Positions 26,659 to 36,349 of a stretch of 64,000 nt of DNA are shown one piece after another. Origin of the DNA: an uncultured Opitutales bacterium (lineage in GTDB: Bacteria > Verrucomicrobiota > Verrucomicrobiia > Opitutales > Intestinicryptomonadaceae); contig URAJ01000004.1 of the NCBI GenBank assembly GCA_900545715.1, forward strand, positions 42,217-106,216, written 5' to 3'. The notes below the pieces were generated by a model that was given only the letters and a program-made list of their open reading frames with translations, had not been told where the DNA came from and did not search any database. The position numbers and the translations under genes were made by a program. Positions within the stretch are counted from its first letter, which is position 1, and each line of letters starts with the position of its first letter.

Positions 26659-27234
26659 ATGGTACTTCTAATAGACAATTACGATTCATTCACATACAAT
26701 CTCGTGCACTACTTCGAGACGCTCGGAGCGGACATGAAGATTGTGCGCAACGACGCCGCCACTGCGGAGGAGCTGTTTGCGATGTCCCCGAAGGCGGTAG
26801 TAATATCGCCCGGACCGAGCTCTCCGAAAAACGCAGGCGTGTGCGTTGACTTCATAAAAAAATATGCGGGGAAAGTTCCGATATTCGGAGTGTGCCTTGG
26901 AATGCAGTCGATAGGCTACGCGTTTGGCGCGGACATTGTGCTTGCGCGCAGGACGATGCACGGTAAGACGAGCATGGTGACCCACGATTCAACCGGAGTT
27001 TTCTGCGGAATGCCGAATCCGATAGAGGTCGTAAGGTACCATTCCCTCGCTGTGGCGGAGAACACCTTGCCGAAATGCCTTAGGGTGACGGCGCGCGCTG
27101 AGGACGGTGAAGTCATGGGGATAAGGCATACTGATTTCCTTGTGGAGGGCGTTCAATTCCATCCGGAGTCGATAATGACTTTCGGCGGCAAGAGAATGCT
27201 GGAAAACTTCCTTTTTGAGGCCAAAGCGCTATGA
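26659..27234 (+). CDS. trpG: Anthranilate synthase component II (glutamine amidotransferase)
   Basis: This 191-residue class I amidotransferase has the nucleophile Cys in GVCLGMQSIG and the His/Glu pair in VQFHPESI. The N-terminal IDNYDSFTYNLVHYF is diagnostic of TrpG/PabA. It may serve both anthranilate and aminodeoxychorismate synthesis. It starts four bases after trpE, and its end overlaps the start of trpD. Confidence 0.96.
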   Translation: MVLLIDNYDSFTYNLVHYFETLGADMKIVRNDAATAEELFAMSPKAVVISPGPSSPKNAGVCVDFIKKYAGKVPIFGVCLGMQSIGYAFGADIVLARRTMHGKTSMVTHDSTGVFCGMPNPIEVVRYHSLAVAENTLPKCLRVTARAEDGEVMGIRHTDFLVEGVQFHPESIMTFGGKRMLENFLFEAKAL

Positions 27235-28262
27235 ACGGCGAAAAGACAAAGCGCGCCCTTTCAAAAGTTGCCTCCAAAAAGAACTTGAGCGGCGCGGAGA
27301 GCGCGGAAGTGTTCGGAGAGATAATGTCCGGCGAGGTTGACGGGGCAATTATGGCGGCATTTCTGACTGCCCTTAAAATGAAGGGCGAGACAGTTGACGA
27401 AGTGGTCGGTGCGGCGTCCGCAATGCGGGCGAGGGCGACGTTTATAAACGCAGGTTCCGCCGCTCCGATAGACACGTGCGGGACGGGAGGCGACGGAATG
27501 AATACGTTCAACATATCGACGACTTCCGCCTTTATAGCGGCCGGCGCCGGAGTCCCCGTCGCGAAGCATGGGAACAGGGCCGCGACGAGCAAATGCGGCT
27601 CAGGCGACGTTCTTGGCGAGCTTGGATTCAATCTCGACGTGCATGCGTCTGTGATGGAGCACTGCCTGCAAGAGGAGGGAATAGCGTTTTTGTTCGCGCC
27701 AAAGATGCACCCTGCAATGCGCTTTGCGGCTCCCGTCAGAAAGGCTCTCGGGTTTAGGACAATATTCAATCTCCTCGGGCCTCTCGTGAATCCCGCCGGG
27801 GCAACCGGTCAGGTAGTTGGGGTTTTCGAGGCCGGGTACACGGAGTTTGTCGCCGAATGTCTGAATAGAATGGGAGTGCGCCGCGCGTTTGTAGTCCACG
27901 CGGCAGACGGCATGGACGAAATATCCGTCTGCACGCCAACCCGGGTGAGCGAATTGCGGGACTGCTCCATAAAGACGAGCGAATTTAATCCGCGAAAGTA
28001 TTTCCCGGACGGCGCAAATTTTTCGGACTTGAAAGGCGGCGACGCGAAAGTAAACGCGCAGATACTATTGGACGTGCTTTCTGGAAAATTGCGCAACGGC
28101 GCGCGCGATATATGTCTTTTAAACGCCGCGGCTGCAATAGTTGTAGGTGGAAAAACCGACGATTTCGGTGCGGCGCTTGAGATGGCGCGCGACTCTCTCG
28201 ATTCGGGAGCGGCTTTGAAAAAACTTAAAACGCTTGTGGAATTTTCGAGGCAAAACGTATGA
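27231..28262 (+). CDS. trpD: Anthranilate phosphoribosyltransferase
   Basis: TrpD transfers the ribosyl-phosphate of PRPP to anthranilate. The 343-residue protein shows DTCGTGGDGMNTFNIST (PRPP binding), KHGNRAATSKCGSGDVL, and the anthranilate-site segment HPAMRFAAPVRKALGFRT. It overlaps trpG and trpC by four bases each (ATGA), indicating translational coupling. Confidence 0.97.
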   Translation: MNGEKTKRALSKVASKKNLSGAESAEVFGEIMSGEVDGAIMAAFLTALKMKGETVDEVVGAASAMRARATFINAGSAAPIDTCGTGGDGMNTFNISTTSAFIAAGAGVPVAKHGNRAATSKCGSGDVLGELGFNLDVHASVMEHCLQEEGIAFLFAPKMHPAMRFAAPVRKALGFRTIFNLLGPLVNPAGATGQVVGVFEAGYTEFVAECLNRMGVRRAFVVHAADGMDEISVCTPTRVSELRDCSIKTSEFNPRKYFPDGANFSDLKGGDAKVNAQILLDVLSGKLRNGARDICLLNAAAAIVVGGKTDDFGAALEMARDSLDSGAALKKLKTLVEFSRQNV

Positions 28263-29056
28263 AGACCGACTCAATACTCGACAAAATTTGCGCCCAAAAA
28301 TTCGAGGAGCTTGAATCTGAAAAGAGAACTATTGGCTTTGGCGAGCTGTATTCAATGGCGATGGATTCCCCCGCTCGCGCCCCGTTCGCCGCGGCTTTAA
28401 AAAGGAGCGCAGACGGAACGCCGGCGGTGATTGCCGAGCTTAAAAAAGCCTCGCCGTCGGCTGGGCTAATCCGCGCGGATTTTCGGCCTGGCGAGCTTGC
28501 AAAGTCGCTCGCGGGGGCGGGGGCGGCGGCTCTTTCCGTCCTTACGGAAAAAAATTTTTTTATGGGGTCGGCGGAAAATCTTAAAATAGCCGCAGATGCT
28601 GTTTCGATACCGATTCTCCGAAAGGACTTCATTTTCGACAAATACCAGATATGCCAGGCGAAGGTCTGGGGAGCTTCGGCGGTTCTGCTGATTGCAGCGA
28701 TGCTATCTCGCGCGGAGTTTGAGGAGCTGTTCGGGTTTGCGGAATCGCTAGGGCTCGACGCCCTGTGCGAGGCGCACACCGAAGACGAGATTTCAATGCT
28801 CGCTTCCGCGGGCGCAAAAATCATAGGCGTAAACTGCCGCAATCTAAAAAATTTTGAGACGGATTTTGAAAGGGTCGGAACTTTGATAAAACTTGTCCCG
28901 CAGGAATGCGTAAAAGTTTCAGAGAGCGCAATAGGCTCGCGCGAGACCCTTTTAAAAGCCGGCGAATACGGCGCAGATGCCGCGCTGATAGGCTCGGAAT
29001 TGATGCGCGCTTCTTCTCCCGCGGACAGGCTTTCACAACTTCTCGGAAAAAAATAA
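28259..29056 (+). CDS. trpC: Indole-3-glycerol phosphate synthase
   Basis: This 265-residue TIM barrel closes the indole ring. Active-site segments are intact: VIAELKKASPSAG (Lys), LTEKNFFMGS, LRKDFIFDKYQ (Lys/Asp), LCEAHTEDE (Glu) and GVNCRNLKNF. It overlaps the trpD end by four bases and precedes trpF by one. Confidence 0.97.
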   Translation: MKTDSILDKICAQKFEELESEKRTIGFGELYSMAMDSPARAPFAAALKRSADGTPAVIAELKKASPSAGLIRADFRPGELAKSLAGAGAAALSVLTEKNFFMGSAENLKIAADAVSIPILRKDFIFDKYQICQAKVWGASAVLLIAAMLSRAEFEELFGFAESLGLDALCEAHTEDEISMLASAGAKIIGVNCRNLKNFETDFERVGTLIKLVPQECVKVSESAIGSRETLLKAGEYGADAALIGSELMRASSPADRLSQLLGKK

Positions 29057-29057
29057 A

Positions 29058-29684
29058 ATGTCGCCCAAAATAAAAATATGCGGAGTTTGCGACCCGCTCG
29101 AAGCGCGCCGTATAGAAGAGCTCGGAGCGGATTACGTCGGCATGATTTTTTACAGTCGCAGCCCGCGCTTCGTCGATATCGGCAAAGCTAAAAAGATAGC
29201 GGGCGCGATGTCGGGGCGGGCAAAGAGAGTCGGGGTCTTCGTATCGGAAAGCCAGGATTTTATAAAAACTGCCGCGGCTGAATGCGGGCTTGCGGCAATC
29301 CAGCTCCACGGGGGGCAGTCGGCAGACTTTGCCGAGGAAATAGCAGAGACTGGCTGCGAGATTTGGCGCGCCGTATGGCTTGATTCCGAAGCCGCGCTCG
29401 CAGAGGCCGAGGCTTTCCCGTGCGCGGCGCTCATTGCGGACTCGCGCTCAAAGGTTGCGGTTGGAGGGACCGGCGAGCTTTCCGACTGGGCTCTGGCAAA
29501 AAAACTCGCCGCGAAAAGGCGGCTCGTTCTCGCGGGGGGAATTTCTCCTGAAAACGCGGAGGCGGCAATCCGAGCCGTTCAGCCGTGGGCGGTTGATTCA
29601 AACAGCGCAGTCGAGATTTCTCCGGGAAAAAAAGATTTGAAAAAAGTGCAAATTTTAATCGAAAAAGTAAGAAATATAATATGA
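29058..29684 (+). CDS. trpF: Phosphoribosylanthranilate isomerase
   Basis: This 208-residue TIM barrel carries out the Amadori rearrangement before TrpC. The catalytic Cys lies in IKICGVC at the N-terminus and the general acid Asp in [10 protein letters not shown] near the end. The phosphate-binding [10 protein letters not shown] is also present. It is a separate gene rather than a trpC-trpF fusion. Confidence 0.95.
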   Translation: MSPKIKICGVCDPLEARRIEELGADYVGMIFYSRSPRFVDIGKAKKIAGAMSGRAKRVGVFVSESQDFIKTAAAECGLAAIQLHGGQSADFAEEIAETGCEIWRAVWLDSEAALAEAEAFPCAALIADSRSKVAVGGTGELSDWALAKKLAAKRRLVLAGGISPENAEAAIRAVQPWAVDSNSAVEISPGKKDLKKVQILIEKVRNII

Positions 29685-30877
29685 ATATGAAAACGCAAGG
29701 CAAGGGAAGATACGGAATTTACGGAGGGCAGTATGTCGCCGAAACGCTAATGCCTGCCCTTAAAGAATTGGAGAGGGTATATAAGGAGGCGATAAACGAT
29801 CCCTCCTTCTGGAGCGAATACGACGCCATAATGCGGGACTATGTCGGAAGGCCGTCACCGCTCTACTACGCGAAGAGGCTGAGCGAATATTGCGGCGGGG
29901 CGCGCATATACTTGAAACGCGAGGATCTTAACCACACCGGCGCGCACAAGGTAAACAATACTGTTGGCCAGATTCTCCTCGCGCGCAGAATGGGCAAGCG
30001 CAGGCTCATCGCCGAGACCGGAGCCGGAATGCACGGGGTTGCAACCGCAACGATAGCCGCCCTATTCGGAATGCAGTGCGACGTATTCATGGGCGCGGAG
30101 GACGTCCGCAGACAGGCGCAAAACGCGGCGAGAATGAAAATGCTGGGAGCCAATTTGATTTCAGTAGAGCTAAAGCACGGAACGGCGACCCTCAAAGACG
30201 CTATGAACGAGGCGCTGCGCAACTGGGTGGCGACTGTCGAAGACACTTTTTATGTTATAGGTACGGCTGCCGGCCCGCACCCGTATCCGGAGATGGTGAA
30301 AACTTTCCAGTCGATAATAGGGAGGGAATCGCGCGCCCAGATACTCGAGAAGTGCGGCAGGCTTCCGACGCAAGTCGTGGCATGCGTGGGCGGCGGCAGC
30401 AACGCGATAGGCATATTTTCGGGATTTATGGACGATGAAGGCGTGGAGCTATACGGGGCGGAGGCCGCGGGCGACGGAATAGAAACCGGGCGCCATTCGG
30501 CGAGCCTGAACGGTGGGAGCGTAGGAGTCCTCCACGGCAACAAAACCTATCTCTTGCAGGACGAAAACGGACAGATACTCGACACCTACTCAGTGTCTGC
30601 CGGTCTCGACTATCCCGGAGTCGGCCCCGAACACGCATATTTGAGGGACACGGGCAGGGCTAAATACGTCCCGATAAACGACTCGCAGGCGGTGGACGCC
30701 TTTATGAAATTGTCGAGGTTGGAGGGCATTATACCCGCGCTCGAATCGTCCCACGCGGTTGCGCTTGCAATGCAAAACGCAAAGAAAATGTCTAAAGACG
30801 ACATAATAATAGTGTCGCTTTCCGGGCGCGGAGACAAGGATATGGATTCGGTAATGAAATTCTTAAACAGGGCGTAA
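29681..30877 (+). CDS. trpB: Tryptophan synthase beta chain
   Basis: TrpB joins indole and serine using PLP. The 398-residue protein has the PLP lysine in [14 protein letters not shown], the phosphate-binding GGGSNAIG, and the conserved [13 protein letters not shown] at the start. It overlaps trpF by four bases and is followed by trpA after two. Length and motifs match the common TrpB1 type. Confidence 0.97.
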   Translation: MNMKTQGKGRYGIYGGQYVAETLMPALKELERVYKEAINDPSFWSEYDAIMRDYVGRPSPLYYAKRLSEYCGGARIYLKREDLNHTGAHKVNNTVGQILLARRMGKRRLIAETGAGMHGVATATIAALFGMQCDVFMGAEDVRRQAQNAARMKMLGANLISVELKHGTATLKDAMNEALRNWVATVEDTFYVIGTAAGPHPYPEMVKTFQSIIGRESRAQILEKCGRLPTQVVACVGGGSNAIGIFSGFMDDEGVELYGAEAAGDGIETGRHSASLNGGSVGVLHGNKTYLLQDENGQILDTYSVSAGLDYPGVGPEHAYLRDTGRAKYVPINDSQAVDAFMKLSRLEGIIPALESSHAVALAMQNAKKMSKDDIIIVSLSGRGDKDMDSVMKFLNRA

Positions 30878-30879
30878 AA

Positions 30880-31692
30880 ATGAAAAGCATCAAAGAAGTT
30901 TTAAAGAATAATTCGGAAAGCGGCCGCGCGACGCTCGTGACATTCATCAGCTGCGGAGATCCAGAAATATCGTTTACCGAAAAATTGGTCAAGGCGGCCT
31001 GCAAAGGGGGCGCCGACATCATAGAGCTGGGCGTTCCGTTCTCCGACCCGATGGCGGACGGCGCAACAATTCAGGCGGCGAGCCAGAGGGCGCTGTCAGC
31101 AGGTACAACTCTCCAAAAGGTTTTGGATATGGCAGGGCGCTTGCGCAAAGACGGCGTTGAAAATCCGTTTGTCCTATTTTCATACTACAATCCGATTTTC
31201 AAGCTGGGGCTTGAAAAAACGGCGGAACTCTCGAAAAAAAACGGAATAAATGCGTGGCTTGTCGTGGATGTTCCGCTCGAAGAATCCGGCGAAATATCGG
31301 GGGGGTTAAAAGAGTACGGCATAGGGCTAATTCCGCTCGCCGCGCCTACTTCCGGATTGGATAGGGTACGGGCGATTTCCGAAAGCGGCACGGATTTTCT
31401 ATACTATGTGACTGTCGCGGGGGTGACTGGCGCGAGAAACGCCCTTCCGGAATCCTTCTCAAAGAGGCTCGCTGACGTGCGCAAGGCTTCTGTGCTTCCG
31501 GTCGCGGCGGGATTTGGCATATCGAATCCGAATATGGCGCATTTGGCGGCCGAATCCGCAGACGCGGTTGTCGTAGGGAGCAAGCTTGTGGACCTTACTT
31601 TTGAGGAGTTCTTGGAAAACGGCGAAAGCGCAGCGCTGAAAGCGGCGGAAGATTTTGTGGCGTCGCTCGCGGCGGCTATGAAGAGGTCGTAA
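30880..31692 (+). CDS. trpA: Tryptophan synthase alpha chain
   Basis: TrpA splits indole-3-glycerol phosphate and passes indole to TrpB through a tunnel. The catalytic Glu lies in IIELGVPFSDP and the Asp in the same segment (PFSDPMADG). The family's VTGAR loop and GFGIS segment are present. It is the last gene of the trpEGDCFBA operon. Confidence 0.96.
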   Translation: MKSIKEVLKNNSESGRATLVTFISCGDPEISFTEKLVKAACKGGADIIELGVPFSDPMADGATIQAASQRALSAGTTLQKVLDMAGRLRKDGVENPFVLFSYYNPIFKLGLEKTAELSKKNGINAWLVVDVPLEESGEISGGLKEYGIGLIPLAAPTSGLDRVRAISESGTDFLYYVTVAGVTGARNALPESFSKRLADVRKASVLPVAAGFGISNPNMAHLAAESADAVVVGSKLVDLTFEEFLENGESAALKAAEDFVASLAAAMKRS

Positions 31693-32078
31693 AATTGCGG
31701 CGGGAGGGTGCGCTCTCCCCGCCGCGCTCCCGCGAAAATTTTGATCTCCCAAACTCCGCGAGTTCCCGCTTACAAAGTGTGAACTCGCCCGTTGCGGTCC
31801 GCGGAAATTTTGTTTCAGATTTTTTGTTATCCGGATTAAAGTCCCATAAAAAATATGGATTCAAAATCTTTTCGGCGATCGGTAATAGTTTTATCTTGTA
31901 AAAAACACTTCCGCGACTCATGGAGAAAATACTTTAAGCAGGCTAAAAATGGGCATAAAATTAGCCGTGCTTTAATCGATCTTTTGCGCTGCGCAATCTT
32001 TACTGATAGGCAAAGGCGCCAAAAGGTCGATTTTTTTTGCATTTTTGGTATGTTTGGATAAAGTTGCGTAAAATTTTT
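31693..32078. other. Intergenic region after trpA
   Basis: A GC-rich inverted repeat at 31697-31725 (gcggcggg with cccgccgc) lies just after trpA but lacks a T-run, so it is at best a weak terminator or mRNA end. The remaining 350 bases hold no supported gene; a 68-codon frame at 31855 has no start signal or family. Confidence 0.4.
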
Positions 32079-33503
32079 ATGAAATATTTTCTTTCGATAT
32101 TGGGGTGGCTGTTTGCAAACGCTCCAGAGTGCATTGTGGAAGGGTTGTGCAAAACGGTCGGTTGGCTGATATGCTATTTCCCCAATTCCCGCACGAGAGT
32201 CGCGTTCTCGAATGTGTACCATTGTTTCCCAAAAATGTCGCGCAGGGATAGAACTAAAATTGTGTACGAATCCTGCGCGAGAATGGTAGAAATGGCGCTT
32301 TTTGTAGTGGCAAGTCCCCACATGTCAGTACAAAGGCTCGCAAATCGCGTAAAAATAAGCGATACTGTAAGAAGCGAGCTTCAAAAGCTTTCGGACGATC
32401 CGTTCCCGCTCGTTTTGATGATTCCGCACTTCGCAATGATGGAAACAATAACAATGTTTCCGTTGCTTGTAAAAAACGTAAAAATTCCGAAAACAGGGGT
32501 TTTTTACAGGCCGTTTAATTCCTCGGGAATGGAGGAATGGATAAAAAAGAGCAGGCAGAGGTTCGGAATAGAAATGCTCTCGCGCCGCGACGGCATTCTC
32601 GACGCCGTAAAAATCCTCAGAAACAACGGTTGCGTCGCGGTGCTTTTCGACCAAAACGCGGGAGGGGCAGGGTGCGAGTCGCTGTTCTTCGACAGACTGT
32701 GCGATACGTCGGAGCTCGCCGGAATTTTAACCGAAAAAACGGGCGCGCGCTGCGCAGTTTTTTTCGCCAAGCGCACCGGATTTTGGCGCTCCGAGGTATG
32801 CGGAGAAATGCTGGAGGCCTCGACCATTGAAGATGTCACTTACTCGGGAAACGTGTGGCTCGAAGAAAAATTAAAGCAAAGCCAGACTGCCCGCTACGAC
32901 TGGCTTTGGCTGCATAGGCGGTGGAGAACGCATCCAAACCAGCGCACGTCTTTGCATCTGCGCGGAGGCAAGAGCATTTTGGGCTATACTATGGAGCGCA
33001 TGGGGCTTAAAGAGCTTCCGCGCAAAAATTCGATATTCATGACTCTCCCGAACTCTTTTGAAGATGCCGCTTCCATTGCCCCCGTTTTGAAGGCGCTCAG
33101 AAATTCGCGCCCAGATTCAAAAATAGGCGTGCTTTGCGGAAAAAAATGCGCGGCAGCCTTGTCGGGAGAGGAGGCTTGCGCCGACGAAATAATAGTTCTG
33201 CCCAAGCGCACCTTTGGAATATTGCCGCGCTTTAAGACGTTTAGGGAGCTGTATTACCGCTATCCGGACATAAATCTCGTATTGGAAGACTCTCTTGCGG
33301 CCGATATTGAGGCTTTTACAATGGGAGCTTTCCAGCGCAATGCGATAAGAAGTATTAGAAGGCGCTTTTTTATGACGGGCGTATGCAATCTTTCGGACGG
33401 CGGTGCGGAGAGCGACTCTTTGGCGTCTAAAAGCCTTCAAATGCTAAAATATTTCGGAATGAAAATTGAATCTTGCCAACAACCTCCAACTTCAACCAAA
33501 TAA
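32079..33503 (+). CDS. Lipid A acyltransferase fused to a heptosyltransferase-like domain
   Basis: This 474-residue protein starts at [11 protein letters not shown]. Residues about 1-290 are an LpxL/HtrB-type acyltransferase with the HX4(D/E) catalytic motif in PHFAMMET, the FYRPFN segment, DQNAGG, and the late DWLWLHRRW. Residues about 305-455 resemble the first half of ADP-heptose:LPS heptosyltransferases (GT9): a [19 protein letters not shown] segment and an ADEIIVLP segment. The usual second GT9 half is missing, so sugar transfer by this part is doubtful. The acyltransferase would complete lipid A at the inner membrane. It lies five bases upstream of purT. Confidence 0.8.
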   Translation: MKYFLSILGWLFANAPECIVEGLCKTVGWLICYFPNSRTRVAFSNVYHCFPKMSRRDRTKIVYESCARMVEMALFVVASPHMSVQRLANRVKISDTVRSELQKLSDDPFPLVLMIPHFAMMETITMFPLLVKNVKIPKTGVFYRPFNSSGMEEWIKKSRQRFGIEMLSRRDGILDAVKILRNNGCVAVLFDQNAGGAGCESLFFDRLCDTSELAGILTEKTGARCAVFFAKRTGFWRSEVCGEMLEASTIEDVTYSGNVWLEEKLKQSQTARYDWLWLHRRWRTHPNQRTSLHLRGGKSILGYTMERMGLKELPRKNSIFMTLPNSFEDAASIAPVLKALRNSRPDSKIGVLCGKKCAAALSGEEACADEIIVLPKRTFGILPRFKTFRELYYRYPDINLVLEDSLAADIEAFTMGAFQRNAIRSIRRRFFMTGVCNLSDGGAESDSLASKSLQMLKYFGMKIESCQQPPTSTK

Positions 33504-33508
33504 AAATT

Positions 33509-34696
33509 ATGACAAACATAGGAACGGTATTTAAGAAAAATTCTACAAAGGCGATGCTGCTCGGGAGCGGAGAGCTTGGCCGCGAAGTCGCGATAGAATT
33601 AAAGCGCCTCGGACTCGAAGTAATAGCAGTGGACAAATACGCAAATGCGCCCGCCATGCAGATTGCGGATAGGTCGCATGTGATATCTATGCTCGATGCG
33701 GATGCCCTCGAAAAAATAATCGTGGAGGAAAACCCCGCATACATAATACCGGAAGTCGAGGCGATTGCCACAAGCAAGCTTGTGGAGTTGGAGTCGCGCG
33801 GGTTTAATGTGATACCCACGGCGCGGGCTGTGAATTTTACTATGAACCGCAAGGGAATCAGAACTCTCGCGGCCGAGACTCTCGGTATGAAAACTTCCCC
33901 GTACGCTTTTGCCAAGAATAAAGAGGAATTTGTAGAAGCCGTTAAGAAAATCGGCATTCCGTGCGTCGTTAAGCCGATAATGAGTTCGTCCGGGCATGGA
34001 CAAAGCACGGTAAAAGACGAAAGCCAAATAGACGCCGCTTGGGAATGCTCGCAGACGGGTGGCCGTGCGGGAGGCGGGGAAGTTATTGTGGAAGGCTTTG
34101 TCGATTTCGACTATGAGATAACGCTTCTGACAGTGCGCCATTCCGGCGGAACTTCATTCTGCGCGCCGATAGGGCACGAGCAAATATCGGGCGATTACCG
34201 CAGGAGCTGGCAGCCCCACCCGATGTCTGAGGGGGCTCTCGAAAAGGCCAAGGAGTACGCGAAAAAAATTACCGACGCGCTTGGCGGTTATGGGATTTTC
34301 GGGGTAGAGATGTTCATAAAGGGAGACGAAGTGCTGTTTTCGGAAGTCTCCCCGCGCCCGCATGACACGGGCATGGTGACGATGATTTCCCAAAATCTGT
34401 CGGAATTTGCGCTGCATGCGCGCGCGATACTCGGGATACCGATTGCAAATATAGAGTTGTACGGGCCGTCGGCGAGCAGGGCGGTTGTCGTTGAGGGCGA
34501 CACCCAGATGCTCGAATATTGCGGGCTCGACAAAGTTTTAAACAGGCCAAACACCGATATGCGGATTTTCTCAAAGCCGTGTGTGACGGGAGGGCACAGG
34601 AGAATGGCTGTGCTTCTCGCGCGGGGTGAAAGCATTGAAGAAGCCGACAAAACGACGGCGGATATGCTCGCCGATTTTGAGATAAAAACTTTTTAG
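33509..34696 (+). CDS. purT: Formate-dependent phosphoribosylglycinamide formyltransferase
   Basis: PurT uses formate and ATP to formylate GAR in purine synthesis, replacing the folate-dependent PurN. From the ATG at 33509 it has 395 residues, the usual length. ATP-grasp features are visible: [15 protein letters not shown] at the N-terminus, [11 protein letters not shown] (flexible loop), and [23 protein letters not shown] (metal site). It lies close behind the acyltransferase fusion and ahead of a strong terminator. Confidence 0.95.
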   Translation: MTNIGTVFKKNSTKAMLLGSGELGREVAIELKRLGLEVIAVDKYANAPAMQIADRSHVISMLDADALEKIIVEENPAYIIPEVEAIATSKLVELESRGFNVIPTARAVNFTMNRKGIRTLAAETLGMKTSPYAFAKNKEEFVEAVKKIGIPCVVKPIMSSSGHGQSTVKDESQIDAAWECSQTGGRAGGGEVIVEGFVDFDYEITLLTVRHSGGTSFCAPIGHEQISGDYRRSWQPHPMSEGALEKAKEYAKKITDALGGYGIFGVEMFIKGDEVLFSEVSPRPHDTGMVTMISQNLSEFALHARAILGIPIANIELYGPSASRAVVVEGDTQMLEYCGLDKVLNRPNTDMRIFSKPCVTGGHRRMAVLLARGESIEEADKTTADMLADFEIKTF

Positions 34697-34754
34697 CACG
34701 AGCGGAATTTCCGCCAAAGCGGGCTCCGCAAAAATTGCCGTCCGCCGAAAATTT

Positions 34755-34787
34755 AAAAGCGTCCGAAACTTTTCGGACGCTTTTTAT
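34755..34787 (+). terminator. Intrinsic terminator after purT
   Basis: A perfect 10-bp stem (gcgtccgaaa with tttcggacgc, two-base loop) with A-run before and T-run after lies about 60 bases past the purT stop. It may work both ways and also end the dcw transcript, although ftsZ stops about 170 bases away. Confidence 0.85.
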
Positions 34788-34954
34788 TTTGCGGATTGGC
34801 CGCGCTAAAAATAAGACTTTTTTTATCCGACTACGATGTCCAGTGGCGCACTTTATCTTTTTGTTCAAATTGATAAATCCCGTACTTTTATTTGTGCGGT
34901 ATGCCAGCATTATTTTCGGGCCAGTGCTAAAAAGGTCGTAGGAATTTTGAGGAA

Positions 34955-36349
34955 TCAAAGGTTTATTTTTATATTTCTGCGCATAAAAGTCGGGACGTCG
35001 AGATCCTCGCCTTTGCGGATATTTACGGGCGTGTCCTCAAAAAATCCGCGCTGCTCCGACATCTCCATAAATTTAAATTCGGACTGCTCGGCTTTCGGTT
35101 CACTCACCTTTGGCTCCGGCTTGCGGCGGCCGAAACCGAAAAATCCGCGTGATTTTTTCGGCTTGTTTTCATGGTGGATTTCTGCGGGTTGGGCAGGTTG
35201 GGTATCCGCATGGTTGTCTGCCGGGATTGGCTCGGCGGGAATTGGCGCGCTGGGCCGTTCTTCGCGCGCAGGTTCGGGTGCGCCTGCTTCAAGCGGATTA
35301 ATTTTTGCGCGCCATTCTTCTCGCGCGGGTGCAGGGGAGGGAACGGCGCTTGAAGCAACGTAAATTTGTTTGGGAGATTCGGCCTTTTTGGGAAGGGCTC
35401 TTGAAGCGTCGTACAGGCCCATTGCGCATATTTTTACTCCGCCGTTCATTGCTTTGTCTATTATCGCCCCAAAGCATATACGCTCGCTTACGCCGAAAGT
35501 TCCGGCTACGCTCTCTAGAAGCGCCTGCATTTTATTCATCTCGAAATCTTCACCGCACACGAGCGAAACCATAAGGCTTTCCGCGCAAGACGCCGAATTG
35601 CCAAATTCTATTAGCGGGGATGCTGCAAGTTCTGAGAGTGCGTTTTCTATTGCGTTGGCGCCGCTCCCGCTGCCTATCCCGAAAAATGTATGCTCGCCCT
35701 TTTTAAAGAAAACTTTTTTGAAGGAGGGTAGGTCTATGTTTACGATGCCGCGTTTTGCGAGCATTGCGCAAATCTCCCTCACAGCCGAGGCGACATGGGT
35801 GTTTGCGGATTCAAATGCCGCTTTTATCGGAAGGTTTGAGCGGGCGAGAATTATGTCGTTCGGGAGGGTTGCCGCAGCGTCGCATACAGTGCGCATATAC
35901 CTTACAGACCTCTCTGCGAGAGACGATTTGTCGCTGCCTTCAACCGATAGCGGCATTATGGAGAATGATAGTACAAGCTTTGCGCCGCCCTCGGCTGCAA
36001 GCTTGCATAAAATAGGCGTCACAACGCTTCCCGTTCCTCCGCCAAGCCCTGCTACAAATATAAACACTTCCGCGCCCGACGCCACGGCCTTTAATAGCCC
36101 GAGATCCGCTATTGCAGCTTCCTTCGCGACTGCCGCATCAGAGCCTGACCCGGCGCCGGCTGTCACCGATTTGCCTATGCATACGGCGTTTTCAATCCCG
36201 CAGTCTGCGAGAGATAGCTCGTCCGTGTCAACGGCGGCGAGGTCGGAGAATTCGCATCCAGCGGACGATAGTAGCCCAACGATTTTCGCTCCTGCGTTTC
36301 CGACTCCGACAACGCGTATCCTAATTTTCTGTCTCAATTCGTCTGGCAT
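34955..36349 (-). CDS. ftsZ: Cell division protein FtsZ, divergent
   Basis: FtsZ is the tubulin-like GTPase that forms the division ring. This 464-residue protein keeps the fold: VVGVGNAGAKIV (residues 13-24), the tubulin signature as GGGTGS (103-108, normally GGGTGTG), and a C-terminal peptide close to the standard FtsA/ZipA-binding tail (DLDVPTFMRRN). The T7 loop reads NIDLPSF (204-210) where active FtsZ has NxDxxD, so the second Asp needed for GTP hydrolysis is replaced by Ser209. A Pro/Ala-rich linker fills about 325-440. It is the last gene of the dcw operon, directly after ftsA. Confidence 0.92.
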   Translation of the reverse strand: MPDELRQKIRIRVVGVGNAGAKIVGLLSSAGCEFSDLAAVDTDELSLADCGIENAVCIGKSVTAGAGSGSDAAVAKEAAIADLGLLKAVASGAEVFIFVAGLGGGTGSVVTPILCKLAAEGGAKLVLSFSIMPLSVEGSDKSSLAERSVRYMRTVCDAAATLPNDIILARSNLPIKAAFESANTHVASAVREICAMLAKRGIVNIDLPSFKKVFFKKGEHTFFGIGSGSGANAIENALSELAASPLIEFGNSASCAESLMVSLVCGEDFEMNKMQALLESVAGTFGVSERICFGAIIDKAMNGGVKICAMGLYDASRALPKKAESPKQIYVASSAVPSPAPAREEWRAKINPLEAGAPEPAREERPSAPIPAEPIPADNHADTQPAQPAEIHHENKPKKSRGFFGFGRRKPEPKVSEPKAEQSEFKFMEMSEQRGFFEDTPVNIRKGEDLDVPTFMRRNIKINL

